Shown: positions 6,422-13,673 of the stretch, in pieces
Layout of the letters: each line of letters starts with the position of its first letter
Numbering within the stretch: the stretch's first letter is position 1
Source of the DNA: Gammaproteobacteria bacterium UBA7803
GTDB lineage: Bacteria; Pseudomonadota; Gammaproteobacteria; Pseudomonadales; Azotimanducaceae
DNA length: 19,396 nucleotides
NCBI GenBank assembly: GCA_002480525.1
Contig: DLCH01000025.1
Span: 11,171-30,566, forward strand
Reading direction: 5' to 3'
Notes under the pieces: model-generated
Database searches by the model: none
What the model was told of the DNA's origin: nothing
The model's input: the letters and a program-made list of their open reading frames with translations, nothing else
Position numbers and translations under genes: made by a program

Positions 6422-7843
6422 TTGAATGACAATGATTTTCTGTCGCTCGGCTTGAGCGATGCCGTGCTGCGTGCGCTCGACGACGTCGGCTACCAGCGAC
6501 CCACGCCGATTCAGGCCCAGGCCATCCCGCATCTGCTGTCGGGCCGGGACCTGCTCGGGATCGCCCAGACCGGAACCGGCAAGACGGCCGCCTTCGCGCT
6601 GCCGATGCTGGAACGGCTGATGGCGGAGGGCGGTCGTCCGCGGCCGGGCTTTCCCCGCGCCCTGGTGCTCGCGCCCACCCGCGAGCTGGCCCTGCAGATC
6701 GGCGACGAGGTGGCCGGCTTCGGCCGTCATCTGAAACTGTCCCACACCGTCATCTTCGGCGGGGTCGGCCAGCAGCCCCAGATCGATCGGCTGCGCCGGG
6801 GGATCGACGTGCTGGTGGCCACGCCGGGACGGCTGCTGGACCTCATCGGCCAGGGACACGCCGACCTGAGCGCCGTTGGTGTGCTGGTGCTGGACGAGGC
6901 GGACCGGCTGCTCGACATGGGCTTCATCCGGGACGTGCAGCGCATCGTGCGCCAGACTCCGAAGTCCCGGCAGTCGCTGCTGTTCAGCGCCACCATGCCG
7001 GCGGCGGTGGCGTCGCTGGCGGCGGAGATGCTCCGTGATCCGGTGCGGGTCGACGTGTCGCCGAAAGAGGTGGCCGTCAACAGGATCCGCCAGCGCCTGG
7101 TGCGGGTCGACGGCGACGAGAAGCGCCACGTCCTCGAGCACCTGCTGCGGGAGGAGGAGGTCTCCCGGGCCATCGTCTTCACCCGCACCAAACACCGGGC
7201 CAACAAGGTCGCCAAGCATCTGGTGGACGCGGGCATCACCGCCGAAGCCATCCACGGCAACAAGTCCCAGAGCGCCCGTCAGCGGGCGCTGGGGAACTTC
7301 AAGGCGGGCACCACCTGGGTGCTGGTGGCGACGGACATCGCCGCCCGCGGCATCGACGTCCAGGGCGTCTCCCACGTGATCAACTTCGAACTGCCCGACG
7401 AGCCCGAGAGCTACGTGCATCGCATCGGCCGCACGGCGCGTGCCGGTGCCGGCGGCGTCGCCTGGTCACTCTACGACCACAGCGAAGCCAAGCAGCTGCG
7501 CGACATCGAGCGGCTGGTCGGCCGGATTCCGGACGAGGCGGAAGCGGCGCTGGCCGAGCTCGATCGCGCCGAACGTCCCAGCCGGGCCGCCGAGCGGCCG
7601 GCGCGCGGCGATGCGCCCCGGGCGTCCGGGCAGCGATCCGCCGCGGGGGCAGCCGGCGGCGGCACGGGTCAGAAGCGGCGTCGCCGGCGCGGCGGCCGCG
7701 GTGGCGCGGGGCGAAGCGCCGAGGGGAGCAACGCCGGCGGCAGCAGCCGCGCTGCCGGCGCGCCTGCCGGATCGGGCGGACAGCGCTCGCGGCGGCGTCG
7801 GTCCCGGTCCGGCGCGCCGGGCCGCGCTTCCAGCAGGGCCTGA
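6422..7843 (+). CDS. rhlE: RhlE-type DEAD-box ATP-dependent RNA helicase
   Basis: This 473-residue enzyme unwinds RNA duplexes with ATP in ribosome assembly and RNA turnover. All helicase motifs are seen in order: Q motif PTPIQAQ, motif I AQTGTGKT (48-55), Ia PTRELALQ, Ib TPGR, II DEAD (158-161), III SAT, IV AIVFTRTK, V TDIAARGID and VI HRIGRTARAG. After about residue 385 comes a disordered basic tail rich in Arg and Gly (KRRRRRGGRGG and RSRRRRSRSG), as in RhlE-family RNA-binding extensions. The family-typical start FLSLGLSDAVLRAL leaves TTG at 6422 as the only suitable start codon, with AGGA 10 nt upstream. A rare TTG and a leader hairpin suggest translational limitation. A strong hairpin terminator follows, and the gene faces an RRM protein gene. 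Confidence 0.93.
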   Translation: MNDNDFLSLGLSDAVLRALDDVGYQRPTPIQAQAIPHLLSGRDLLGIAQTGTGKTAAFALPMLERLMAEGGRPRPGFPRALVLAPTRELALQIGDEVAGFGRHLKLSHTVIFGGVGQQPQIDRLRRGIDVLVATPGRLLDLIGQGHADLSAVGVLVLDEADRLLDMGFIRDVQRIVRQTPKSRQSLLFSATMPAAVASLAAEMLRDPVRVDVSPKEVAVNRIRQRLVRVDGDEKRHVLEHLLREEEVSRAIVFTRTKHRANKVAKHLVDAGITAEAIHGNKSQSARQRALGNFKAGTTWVLVATDIAARGIDVQGVSHVINFELPDEPESYVHRIGRTARAGAGGVAWSLYDHSEAKQLRDIERLVGRIPDEAEAALAELDRAERPSRAAERPARGDAPRASGQRSAAGAAGGGTGQKRRRRRGGRGGAGRSAEGSNAGGSSRAAGAPAGSGGQRSRRRRSRSGAPGRASSRA

Positions 7844-7848
7844 AACGA

Positions 7849-7874
7849 AAACGGCCCTCCGAGGAGGGCCGTTT
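7849..7874 (+). terminator. Intrinsic terminator of rhlE
   Basis: AAACGGCCCTC pairs with GAGGGCCGTTT (11 bp) around a CGAG loop, starting 6 nt after the stop codon. The A-run before and T-run after the GC core give the typical form of an intrinsic terminator that can act in both directions. Confidence 0.8.
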
Positions 7875-7880
7875 CGAGAG

Positions 7881-7905
7881 ACGGGCGGATCGACGATCCG
7901 CCCGT
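7881..7905. terminator. Second hairpin between convergent rhlE and RRM genes
   Basis: ACGGGCGGAT pairs with ATCCGCCCGT (10 bp, 5-nt loop). It lies 25 bases beyond the stop of the minus-strand RRM gene and just after the rhlE terminator, so it probably ends the RRM transcript. Confidence 0.6.
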
Positions 7906-7930
7906 TCGGCTTGCCCGTCAGGGCGAGGCC

Positions 7931-8218
7931 TTACCAGCGGGCGGGGCGACCGCCGCCGCCACCACCGCCGTTACGGCGGGGCTGGCTGTTGGCTTCGTTG
8001 ACGCGCAGCGCACGGGATTCCAGGGAATGGCCGTTCAGCTCCGCGATGGCCTTCTGGCCGTCGGCCGAGGACATTTCGACGAACCCGAAGCCGCGGGAGC
8101 GACCGGTGTCACGATCCATCACCACAGAGGCGGAATCGACCGGACCGATGCCGGCGAAGAGTGCCTCCAGGTCGGAATCCGTGGTGCTCCAGGGCAGGTT
8201 GCCTACGTAAATCTTCAT
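7931..8218 (-). CDS. RRM-domain RNA-binding protein
   Basis: This 95-residue protein is a single RNA recognition motif of the bacterial Rbp type. RNP-2 is IYVGNL (3-8) and RNP-1 is RGFGFVEM (42-49), with the beta-alpha-beta order and the helix ADGQKAIAELNG between RNP-1 and the last strand. It ends in a glycine run and GRPARW. Proteins of this family bind single-stranded RNA through the aromatic RNP residues, and several are induced by cold. The ATG at 8218 was chosen because MKIYVGNLPW is the standard start; GGAGC lies 11 nt upstream. Upstream in-frame codons would add a 24-residue tail without family support. It converges on rhlE, a plausible functional partner in RNA remodelling. Confidence 0.93.
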   Translation of the reverse strand: MKIYVGNLPWSTTDSDLEALFAGIGPVDSASVVMDRDTGRSRGFGFVEMSSADGQKAIAELNGHSLESRALRVNEANSQPRRNGGGGGGGRPARW

Positions 8219-8411
8219 CTTGTATCTAAGCTCCGTGCTCGATCTCGTCGAGCCTTGGTCTATCGCGCGTAATTCCCGCTGTTCAATCAATCCGCACGGG
8301 TTCGTTCACAGGCGTTTGCCTGCATGTCAGAAATTAGAAGCGATTGCCGATCACCGCGAGAGAGGACTACTGAAGGTCTCTGGAGGAAGGTCGGGGCAGG
8401 GTCTCTAATCT
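8219..8411 (-). promoter_or_regulatory. Long 5' leader of the RRM gene
   Basis: The predicted transcript starts near 8411, about 190 nt before the RRM start codon, and the leader contains no convincing reading frame. Just before the ribosome-binding site is a small hairpin, GCTCGA/TCGAGC (8237-8253, 5-nt loop). Long structured leaders are typical of cold-shock mRNAs; a thermosensing or autoregulatory role is inference. Confidence 0.45.
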
Positions 8412-8417
8412 GGGCGC

Positions 8418-8445
8418 AGTATAGGGCAACGCGGGCCCCGCGCAA
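8418..8445 (-). promoter_or_regulatory. Sigma70-like promoter of the RRM gene
   Basis: On the minus strand, TTGCGC (8445-8440) and TATACT (8423-8418) are separated by 16 bp. The -10 is a near-consensus hexamer in otherwise very GC-rich sequence, and no other good candidate lies upstream of the RRM gene. Confidence 0.6.
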
Positions 8446-8481
8446 GAGATTTGTTGCGCGGGCTGCGCGGAATTTCCGCGC
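8437..8481. repeat. Two adjacent inverted repeats upstream of the RRM promoter
   Basis: CCCGCGCAA (8437-8445) and TTGCGCGGG (8454-8462) form a perfect 9-bp inverted repeat overlapping the -35. Next to it, GCGCGGAA-T-TTCCGCGC (8465-8481) is a perfect palindrome. They could be the transcript end of the 62-residue gene upstream, or operator sites on the RRM promoter. The remaining bases to 8619 show no further feature. Confidence 0.45.
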
Positions 8482-8619
8482 CTGAGGATCGGTTTTTCCA
8501 CCGGCGTGGCCGCGGGCGGGACATGCGGAGGCGACGCCGGAACGCCGCAGCCGCGACCGGTGGGCGGCCGGATCGACGAGCGAGCTGCTGTCGTGCCCCG
8601 GCGCCGGCGCGGACCGACG

Positions 8620-8808
8620 TCAGCTCTTGCGGCTCGGCCCGAGCACGATGTGGCGGCGGCCGCCCATCGGATCCTGGTTGGTGAAGCCCGTGGGAATCTC
8701 CTCGATCTTCTTGCCGGAGGCGAGGAACGCCTCCACGTCCGCCGCCAGCGTCTTCCTCAGCTCGTGAGTGGACGGCGTGTCGTTGGGCGTCTTGCGGTTG
8801 CGGCTCAT
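8620..8808 (-). CDS. Small basic protein, weakly SutA-like
   Basis: This 62-residue protein has a basic, disordered-looking N-terminus (MSRNRKTPNDTPSTHELRK), a helix LAADVEAFLASGKKIEEIP, and a tail FTNQDPMGGRRHIVLGPSRK. The pattern of a helix ending in FLASGKKIEEI and then a flexible tail recalls the C-terminal part of SutA, a small RNA-polymerase-binding regulator of Pseudomonas, but the acidic N-terminal region of SutA is absent, so the relation is only suggestive. GAGG 11 nt upstream of the ATG supports the start. It lies 96 bases beyond the hydroxy-acid dehydrogenase gene on the same strand, with a 7-bp hairpin (8855-8877) between them. Confidence 0.7.
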   Translation of the reverse strand: MSRNRKTPNDTPSTHELRKTLAADVEAFLASGKKIEEIPTGFTNQDPMGGRRHIVLGPSRKS

Positions 8809-8904
8809 CTGCGGGCGGGCCTCGATGGGTGTTGAATGGCGCAGCCTAGCAGAGCCCGGCGACGAAAGCCCGCCGGGATGGCGCGGACCGCTTTTCGACG
8901 GCGG

Positions 8905-10044
8905 TCAGGGCGACCACAGGACGCGCGCGTCGACGTCGTTCACGTCGCGGATGCCGCAGAACGCCATGGTCAGGTCGAGCTCGTTGGCGATCAGCTCCAG
9001 GCACCGGGTGACGCCGGGACCGCCGAGCGCGCCGAGGCCGTACAGGTACGCGCGGCCGATCATCGTGCCGGTGGCGCCGTACGCGAGCGCCTTCAGCACG
9101 TCCTGGCCCGAGCGGATGCCGCCGTCGAGCCAGATCTCGAGGCTGCCGCCGACCGCATCGACGATGGCGGGCAGGGCGTCGATGCTCGCCGGCGCGCCGT
9201 CGAGCTGACGGCCGCCGTGGTTGGAGACGATGATCGCGTCCGCGCCGACCGCCGCCGCGCGCCGCGCGTCCTCGGGCTCCATGATGCCCTTGAGCACCAG
9301 CTTGCCGCCCCAGCGGTCGCGGATCCATTCGACGTCGTCCCAGCAGAGCGTCGGGTCGAGCTGGGACGCCGACCACTCACCGAGGCTCTTCATGTTCTCC
9401 GCGCCCCGGGCGTGGCCGACGACGTTGCCGAACGCGCGCCGCCGCGTCCCCAGCATGCCGAGGCACCAGCGCGGCCGCCGGGCGAAGTCGAGCACGGTCG
9501 CCGGCGTGATCCGCGGCGGCGTGCTGAGGCCGTTGCGGATGTCCTTGTGGCGCTGCCCCATGATCTGCAGGTCGAGGGTCAGCACCAGGGCCGAGCATCC
9601 GGCGTCACGGGCGCGATCGATCAGCCGGGCGACGAACTCCCGGTCCCGCATCACGTAGAGCTGAAACCAGAACGGCCTGCTGGTGTGCGCCGCGACGTCC
9701 TCGATCGAGCAGATGCTCATGGTCGACAGGGTGAATGGCACGCCGAAGCGTTCGGCCGCCAGCGCCGCGTGGATCTCGCCGTCCGGATGCTGCATGCCGG
9801 TCATGCCGCAGGGCGCCAGCGCCACCGGCATGGCCACCGGCTCGCCGAGCATCCGCGCCGCCAGGCTGCGGTGTTCGATGTCGACGGCCACGCGCTGACG
9901 CAGGCGGATGTCGCGGAAACGGCGCTCGTTGTCCCGGTAGGTGATCTCCTCCCAGGCGCCGGAGTCGGCGTAGTCGTAGAACATGCGAGGCACGCGGCGA
10001 CGGTGCAGACGACGCAGGTCCTCGACGCAGGTGATGGTCGGCAC
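8905..10044 (-). CDS. FMN-dependent alpha-hydroxy-acid dehydrogenase (LldD / glycolate oxidase family)
   Basis: This 379-residue flavoprotein oxidises an L-2-hydroxy acid (lactate, mandelate, glycolate or similar) to the 2-oxo acid. The TIM-barrel family marks are present: FYDYADSGAWEE (22-33) with its active-site Tyr, PCGMTGMQHPDGE, FQLYVMRD, the FMN lysine in LVLKGI, the catalytic base in SNHGGRQLD (H276) with the substrate-carboxylate Arg (R279), and the phosphate-binding DGGIRSGQDVLKAL and GRAYLYGL. A GTG at 10044 is preferred because PTITCVEDLRRLHRRRVP matches the family N-terminus and a G-run lies just upstream; starting at 10140 would add 32 unrelated residues. Electrons probably go to the quinone pool or oxygen. 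It is divergent from putA. The exact substrate is not determined. Confidence 0.92.
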   Translation of the reverse strand: MPTITCVEDLRRLHRRRVPRMFYDYADSGAWEEITYRDNERRFRDIRLRQRVAVDIEHRSLAARMLGEPVAMPVALAPCGMTGMQHPDGEIHAALAAERFGVPFTLSTMSICSIEDVAAHTSRPFWFQLYVMRDREFVARLIDRARDAGCSALVLTLDLQIMGQRHKDIRNGLSTPPRITPATVLDFARRPRWCLGMLGTRRRAFGNVVGHARGAENMKSLGEWSASQLDPTLCWDDVEWIRDRWGGKLVLKGIMEPEDARRAAAVGADAIIVSNHGGRQLDGAPASIDALPAIVDAVGGSLEIWLDGGIRSGQDVLKALAYGATGTMIGRAYLYGLGALGGPGVTRCLELIANELDLTMAFCGIRDVNDVDARVLWSP

Positions 10045-10071
10045 GGCACCCCCAGGCAATACCAGGGCGGC

Positions 10072-10100
10072 ATGATATGCTGCGGCGCGAACCCGCGAAA
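10072..10100 (-). promoter_or_regulatory. Candidate promoter of the hydroxy-acid dehydrogenase gene
   Basis: On the minus strand TATCAT (10077-10072) follows TTTCGC (10100-10095) by 17 bp, about 28 nt before the GTG start. The same bases read on the plus strand contain TATGCT, so the divergent putA promoter may overlap it. The -35 is poor. Confidence 0.3.
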
Positions 10101-10112
10101 CGCCGGTCCACC

Positions 10113-13100
10113 ATGCTGCTCGACGATCGCTATCTGGCAACGCCGACGCCGCCGAGGGCCCGCCTGCGCGCCGACCACCGCGCCGACGAAGCCCGCCATG
10201 TCGCCCGCCTGGCGGCCATCGCCGCCGCCGACGAGGACGCCGGGTGCGAGATCGACGCCTACGCCCGGACGCTGGTCGCCCACCTGCGCGCCGAACGCCG
10301 CAACGTCGGCGGCATCGACGCGCTGATGCAGGAGTACGACCTGTCGTCGGAGGAGGGCGTCACGCTGATGTGCCTGGCCGAGGCGCTGCTGCGAATTCCG
10401 GACGCCGAGACCCAGGACGCCTTCATCGAGGAGAAGCTCGCCGAGGGCGACTGGCAGCGTCACCTCGGCGCCTCCGAGACCTTCTTCGTCAACGCATCGA
10501 CCTTCGGGCTCATGATGGCCGGGCGCATCGTCGCCCCACGGGAGGCGGCGCCGGACGTGATGGACCGGCTGCTGCGCCGGCTCGGCGAGCCGGTGATCCG
10601 CCAGGCGGTGCGCCGCGCCATGCGGATTCTCGGCAGGCAGTTCGTGCTCGGCGAGAGCATCGGCGAGGCCATGAACCGGGCGCGGGACGACGAGGCCCGC
10701 GGCTATCGTTTCTCCTACGACATGCTCGGCGAAGCCGCGCGAACCGCCGAGGATGCGGACCGCTACTTCGAGCGTTACGCGGAAGCCATCCAGGCGCTGG
10801 CGGCGGCGGCCGGCGGCCGCGGTCCGGTGGAGGCCCCCGGCATCTCGGTCAAGCTGTCCGCGCTGGACCCGCGCTACGAGTTCGCCCAGCAGGCGCGGGT
10901 GCGTGGACCGCTGCTCGACCGGCTGATCGCGCTCGTCGATCTGGCGCGGGACGCCGGCGTGGGGCTGTGCGTGGATGCCGAGGAATCGGACCGGCTCGAC
11001 CTGTCGCTGGCGCTGATCGAGCGGGCGGCGCTGCACGGTGGGCGCGGTGACTGGGACGGTTTCGGGCTGGCCGTGCAGGCGTATCAGAAGCGTGCCCTGG
11101 CCCTGGTCGACTGGCTCGCCGATCTCGCGGACCGGGCGGGGACCCGGCTGCTCTCCCGGCTGGTCAAGGGCGCCTACTGGGACATGGAGATCAAGCGGGC
11201 CCAGGAGGGCGGCTTCGCCGATTTTCCGGTATTCACCCGCAAGGCGCACACCGACGTGTCGTTTCTGGCCTGCGCCCACCGCATGCTGTCGTCCGGCAGC
11301 GCGTTCTATCCCTGCTTCGCCACCCACAATGCCCGCACCGTGGCGGCGCTGCGGCAGATGGTCGGGGCGCGGCGGGACTTCGAATTCCAGCGCCTGCACG
11401 GCATGGGCGAAGCGCTGTATCAGAAGGTGGTCGAGGCGGACGACGCCGGATTTGCCTGCCGCGTCTATGCGCCGGTCGGCGGTCACGAGGACCTGCTCGC
11501 GTATCTGGTGCGCAGGCTGCTCGAAAACGGCGCCAACACCTCGTTCGTCAACCGCATGGCCGACGACGCCCTGCCGGTGGACGAGCTGGTGGCCGACCCG
11601 GTCGAGCGGGCCCGGGCCGACGGATTCTCACCGCATCCCGGGATCCGTCTGCCGCCGGCGCTGTTCGCCCCGGATCGCCGCAACAGCGCCGGTCTCGACC
11701 TGGCCGACCCGGTCGTCGTCGCCGGGCTGCGGGACGCCATGACGGCCGCGGATCACGATCGCTGGCGGGCGGCGCCCCGGGTCGGCGAGTCGGAGGATCG
11801 GCCGGCGGGCGGCGCCGAGCGTGACGTCATGAGGCCGGCGGATCGGCGCCGCCGGGTCGGTCGGGTGCGGGAAGCCGGTCCTGACGACGCCCGGACGGCG
11901 CTGGACACCGCCGCCGCCGCGGCCGGTGACTGGGCCGGCCGCCCGGCGGCCGAGCGGGCGGAATGCCTGCGGTCCGCGGCCGATGCCATGGAGGCGGCGG
12001 CGCCGTCGCTGATGACGCTGCTCACGCGGGAAGCGGGCCGGTCCGTGCTGGACGCGCACCTCGAGGTGCGAGAGGCCGTGGACTTTCTGTGCTACTACGC
12101 CGGCGAGGCGGAGCGGCTGTTCGCCGCGCCGACCCGGCTGCCCGGGCCGACCGGTGAGGACAACTCGCTGCGTCTCGTGGGGCGTGGGCCGTTCCTGTGC
12201 ATCGCGCCCTGGAATTTCCCGCTGGCGATCTTCACCGGCCAGGTGGCGGCGGCGCTGGCCGCCGGCTGCCCGGCGCTGGCCAAGCCGGCGGAGCAGACGC
12301 CGCTGATTGCGGCGCAGGCTGTCCAACTGCTGCACGACGCCGGCGTGCCGCGGGAGGTGCTGCAATTTCTGCCCGGTCCGGGGCCGGCCATCGCCGATGC
12401 GCTGCTGCCCGATCCACGGCTGGCCGGCGTCGCCTTCACCGGCAGCACCGCGACGGCGCGGCGGATCCAGCGCGCGCTGGCGGAGCGGGACGGCCCGATG
12501 GTGCCGCTGATCGCCGAGACCGGCGGCATCAACGCGATGATCGTCGATTCCACGGCGCTGCCCGAGCAGGTCACCCGGGACGTCATGACGTCGGCGTTCC
12601 AGAGCGCCGGACAGCGGTGTTCGGCGCTGCGGCTGCTGTGCGTCCAGGATGAGGTCGCGGAGCGCCAGCTCGACATGATCGCCGGAGCCATGGCGCTGCT
12701 GCAGGTCGGCGACCCGGCCTGGCTCGCCACCGACGTCGGCCCGATCATCGACGAGGCGGCCCTGGAATCCCTGCGGGCCTACTGCGCCGGGGCGGAACGT
12801 CGATTCCGCGTCGTCGGCCGCGCGCCGGCGCCGGACGACGGCGACGCCGGTCTGTACCTGCCGCCGGTGGCCTACGAGATGCCGCGGCTCGAGGATCTCG
12901 ACCGGGAGGTGTTCGGGCCGGTGCTGCACGTGGTGCGCTGGCGCGCCGCCGAGCTCGACGCGCTGGTGGATCGCATCAACGCTCTGGGCTACGGCCTGAC
13001 CCTGTCGCTGCATTCCCGCAGCCGCAGTCGCGCCGAGCGCGTCATGGACCGGGCGCGGGTCGGCAATCTGTACGTCAACCGCAATCAGATCGGCGCGGTG

Positions 13101-13256
13101 GTGGGCGTGCAGCCGTTCGGCGGGGAGGGGCTTTCCGGAACCGGCCCCAAGGCCGGCGGGCCCCATTACCTGGAGCGGTTCGCGGTGGAGCGCGCCGTCT
13201 CCATCGACACCACCGCCGCGGGCGGCAATGCCTCGCTGCTGACCATCGACCCCTGA
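10113..13256 (+). CDS. putA: Bifunctional proline dehydrogenase / P5C dehydrogenase (short PutA)
   Basis: This 1047-residue enzyme oxidises proline to glutamate with FAD and then NAD+, channelling pyrroline-5-carboxylate between two sites. The PRODH barrel (about 150-490) shows GISVKLSALDPRYEFA (about 245), RLVKGAYWDMEIKRAQ (about 350) and VRRLLENGANTSFVNR with the substrate-binding Arg pair (467-468). The P5CDH domain (about 560-1040) shows FTGSTATARRIQ, the general base in AETGG (E802) and the nucleophile in SAGQRCSAL (C836), 34 residues apart as in other aldehyde dehydrogenases, then EVFGPVLHVVRW. There is no ribbon-helix-helix domain, so it cannot repress its own gene as E. coli PutA does, and no extra C-terminal domain. 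An in-frame ATG at 10077, with AGGGCGG upstream, is an alternative start adding 12 residues. Confidence 0.95.
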   Translation: MLLDDRYLATPTPPRARLRADHRADEARHVARLAAIAAADEDAGCEIDAYARTLVAHLRAERRNVGGIDALMQEYDLSSEEGVTLMCLAEALLRIPDAETQDAFIEEKLAEGDWQRHLGASETFFVNASTFGLMMAGRIVAPREAAPDVMDRLLRRLGEPVIRQAVRRAMRILGRQFVLGESIGEAMNRARDDEARGYRFSYDMLGEAARTAEDADRYFERYAEAIQALAAAAGGRGPVEAPGISVKLSALDPRYEFAQQARVRGPLLDRLIALVDLARDAGVGLCVDAEESDRLDLSLALIERAALHGGRGDWDGFGLAVQAYQKRALALVDWLADLADRAGTRLLSRLVKGAYWDMEIKRAQEGGFADFPVFTRKAHTDVSFLACAHRMLSSGSAFYPCFATHNARTVAALRQMVGARRDFEFQRLHGMGEALYQKVVEADDAGFACRVYAPVGGHEDLLAYLVRRLLENGANTSFVNRMADDALPVDELVADPVERARADGFSPHPGIRLPPALFAPDRRNSAGLDLADPVVVAGLRDAMTAADHDRWRAAPRVGESEDRPAGGAERDVMRPADRRRRVGRVREAGPDDARTALDTAAAAAGDWAGRPAAERAECLRSAADAMEAAAPSLMTLLTREAGRSVLDAHLEVREAVDFLCYYAGEAERLFAAPTRLPGPTGEDNSLRLVGRGPFLCIAPWNFPLAIFTGQVAAALAAGCPALAKPAEQTPLIAAQAVQLLHDAGVPREVLQFLPGPGPAIADALLPDPRLAGVAFTGSTATARRIQRALAERDGPMVPLIAETGGINAMIVDSTALPEQVTRDVMTSAFQSAGQRCSALRLLCVQDEVAERQLDMIAGAMALLQVGDPAWLATDVGPIIDEAALESLRAYCAGAERRFRVVGRAPAPDDGDAGLYLPPVAYEMPRLEDLDREVFGPVLHVVRWRAAELDALVDRINALGYGLTLSLHSRSRSRAERVMDRARVGNLYVNRNQIGAVVGVQPFGGEGLSGTGPKAGGPHYLERFAVERAVSIDTTAAGGNASLLTIDP

Positions 13257-13310
13257 CCGTTCCGGGGCCGGGCCGGGTGCGGACCGGCCGGGGCGTCTCG
13301 GCGGGCTCCG

Positions 13311-13610
13311 TCAGTGAAAGACGTCGTCCGGAGACCGGGGAATGATCGGGTCGTCGTCGGCCTTGTGCTGATCGCGGTCGGCCTTGCAGCGCTCGAAGGC
13401 CGCGTCGACGCTCTCGCTGATGCACGCCGGGCAGAATCCGGACTGCATCAGATCTTCCATCAGAAAGCCGATCACGTCGTAGGCGGTGAGCGTGCCCTCG
13501 TTGGATTCGTTGAAGCGCCACAGCACGTCCTGCAGCGTCTGCAGAGCGGCGTCGCAACGGATGTCGTCGCGCTGCTGCTTGAGATCCTCGTCCGCCGGGT
13601 CGTCCTGCAT
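13311..13610 (-). CDS. Small CPAC-motif protein of unknown function
   Basis: This 99-residue soluble protein is strongly acidic at both ends. A helical middle (LQTLQDVLWRFNESNEG, then YDVIGFLMEDLMQSGF) is followed by CPAC (C60-C63); other cysteines are C19 and C75. A CxxC followed by a helix (ISESVDAAFERC) could bind a metal such as zinc or act in thiol chemistry; only four Cys in all makes a single metal site possible. No family is recognised. The ATG at 13610 has no strong Shine-Dalgarno sequence; another start inside the acidic lead is possible. The gene is divergent from the MFS carrier, with 63 bp between start codons. Confidence 0.65.
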   Translation of the reverse strand: MQDDPADEDLKQQRDDIRCDAALQTLQDVLWRFNESNEGTLTAYDVIGFLMEDLMQSGFCPACISESVDAAFERCKADRDQHKADDDPIIPRSPDDVFH

Positions 13611-13639
13611 GTCGTTTCGTCGTCGCGATGAGGGGCGCG

Positions 13640-13649
13640 ATTGTACAAT
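13640..13649. promoter_or_regulatory. Palindrome ATTGTACAAT in a divergent promoter
   Basis: This perfect 10-bp palindrome contains a TACAAT -10-like hexamer on each strand. It lies between the CPAC gene (start 13610) and the MFS gene (start 13674), at the right distance to be the -10 of both. The -35 regions are poor, so the promoter may need an activator, or the palindrome may be an operator. Confidence 0.4.
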
Positions 13650-13673
13650 CCTCCGGTGTCTCAGTCCCGCATC

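Noticed and set aside
6184..6429. 81-codon plus-strand frame upstream of rhlE
   Set aside because: It is Arg-rich with no ribosome-binding site, and it overlaps the rhlE start out of frame; it could not be supported as a gene.
9801..13166. Long minus-strand frames of 561 and 512 codons opposite putA
   Set aside because: They are composed of Gln/Arg/His/Pro-rich low-complexity sequence and lie antisense to a gene with intact catalytic motifs.
13257..13310. GC-rich imperfect palindrome after putA
   Set aside because: The repeats of CCGG allow several weak foldings with bulges and no T-run; not convincing as a terminator.
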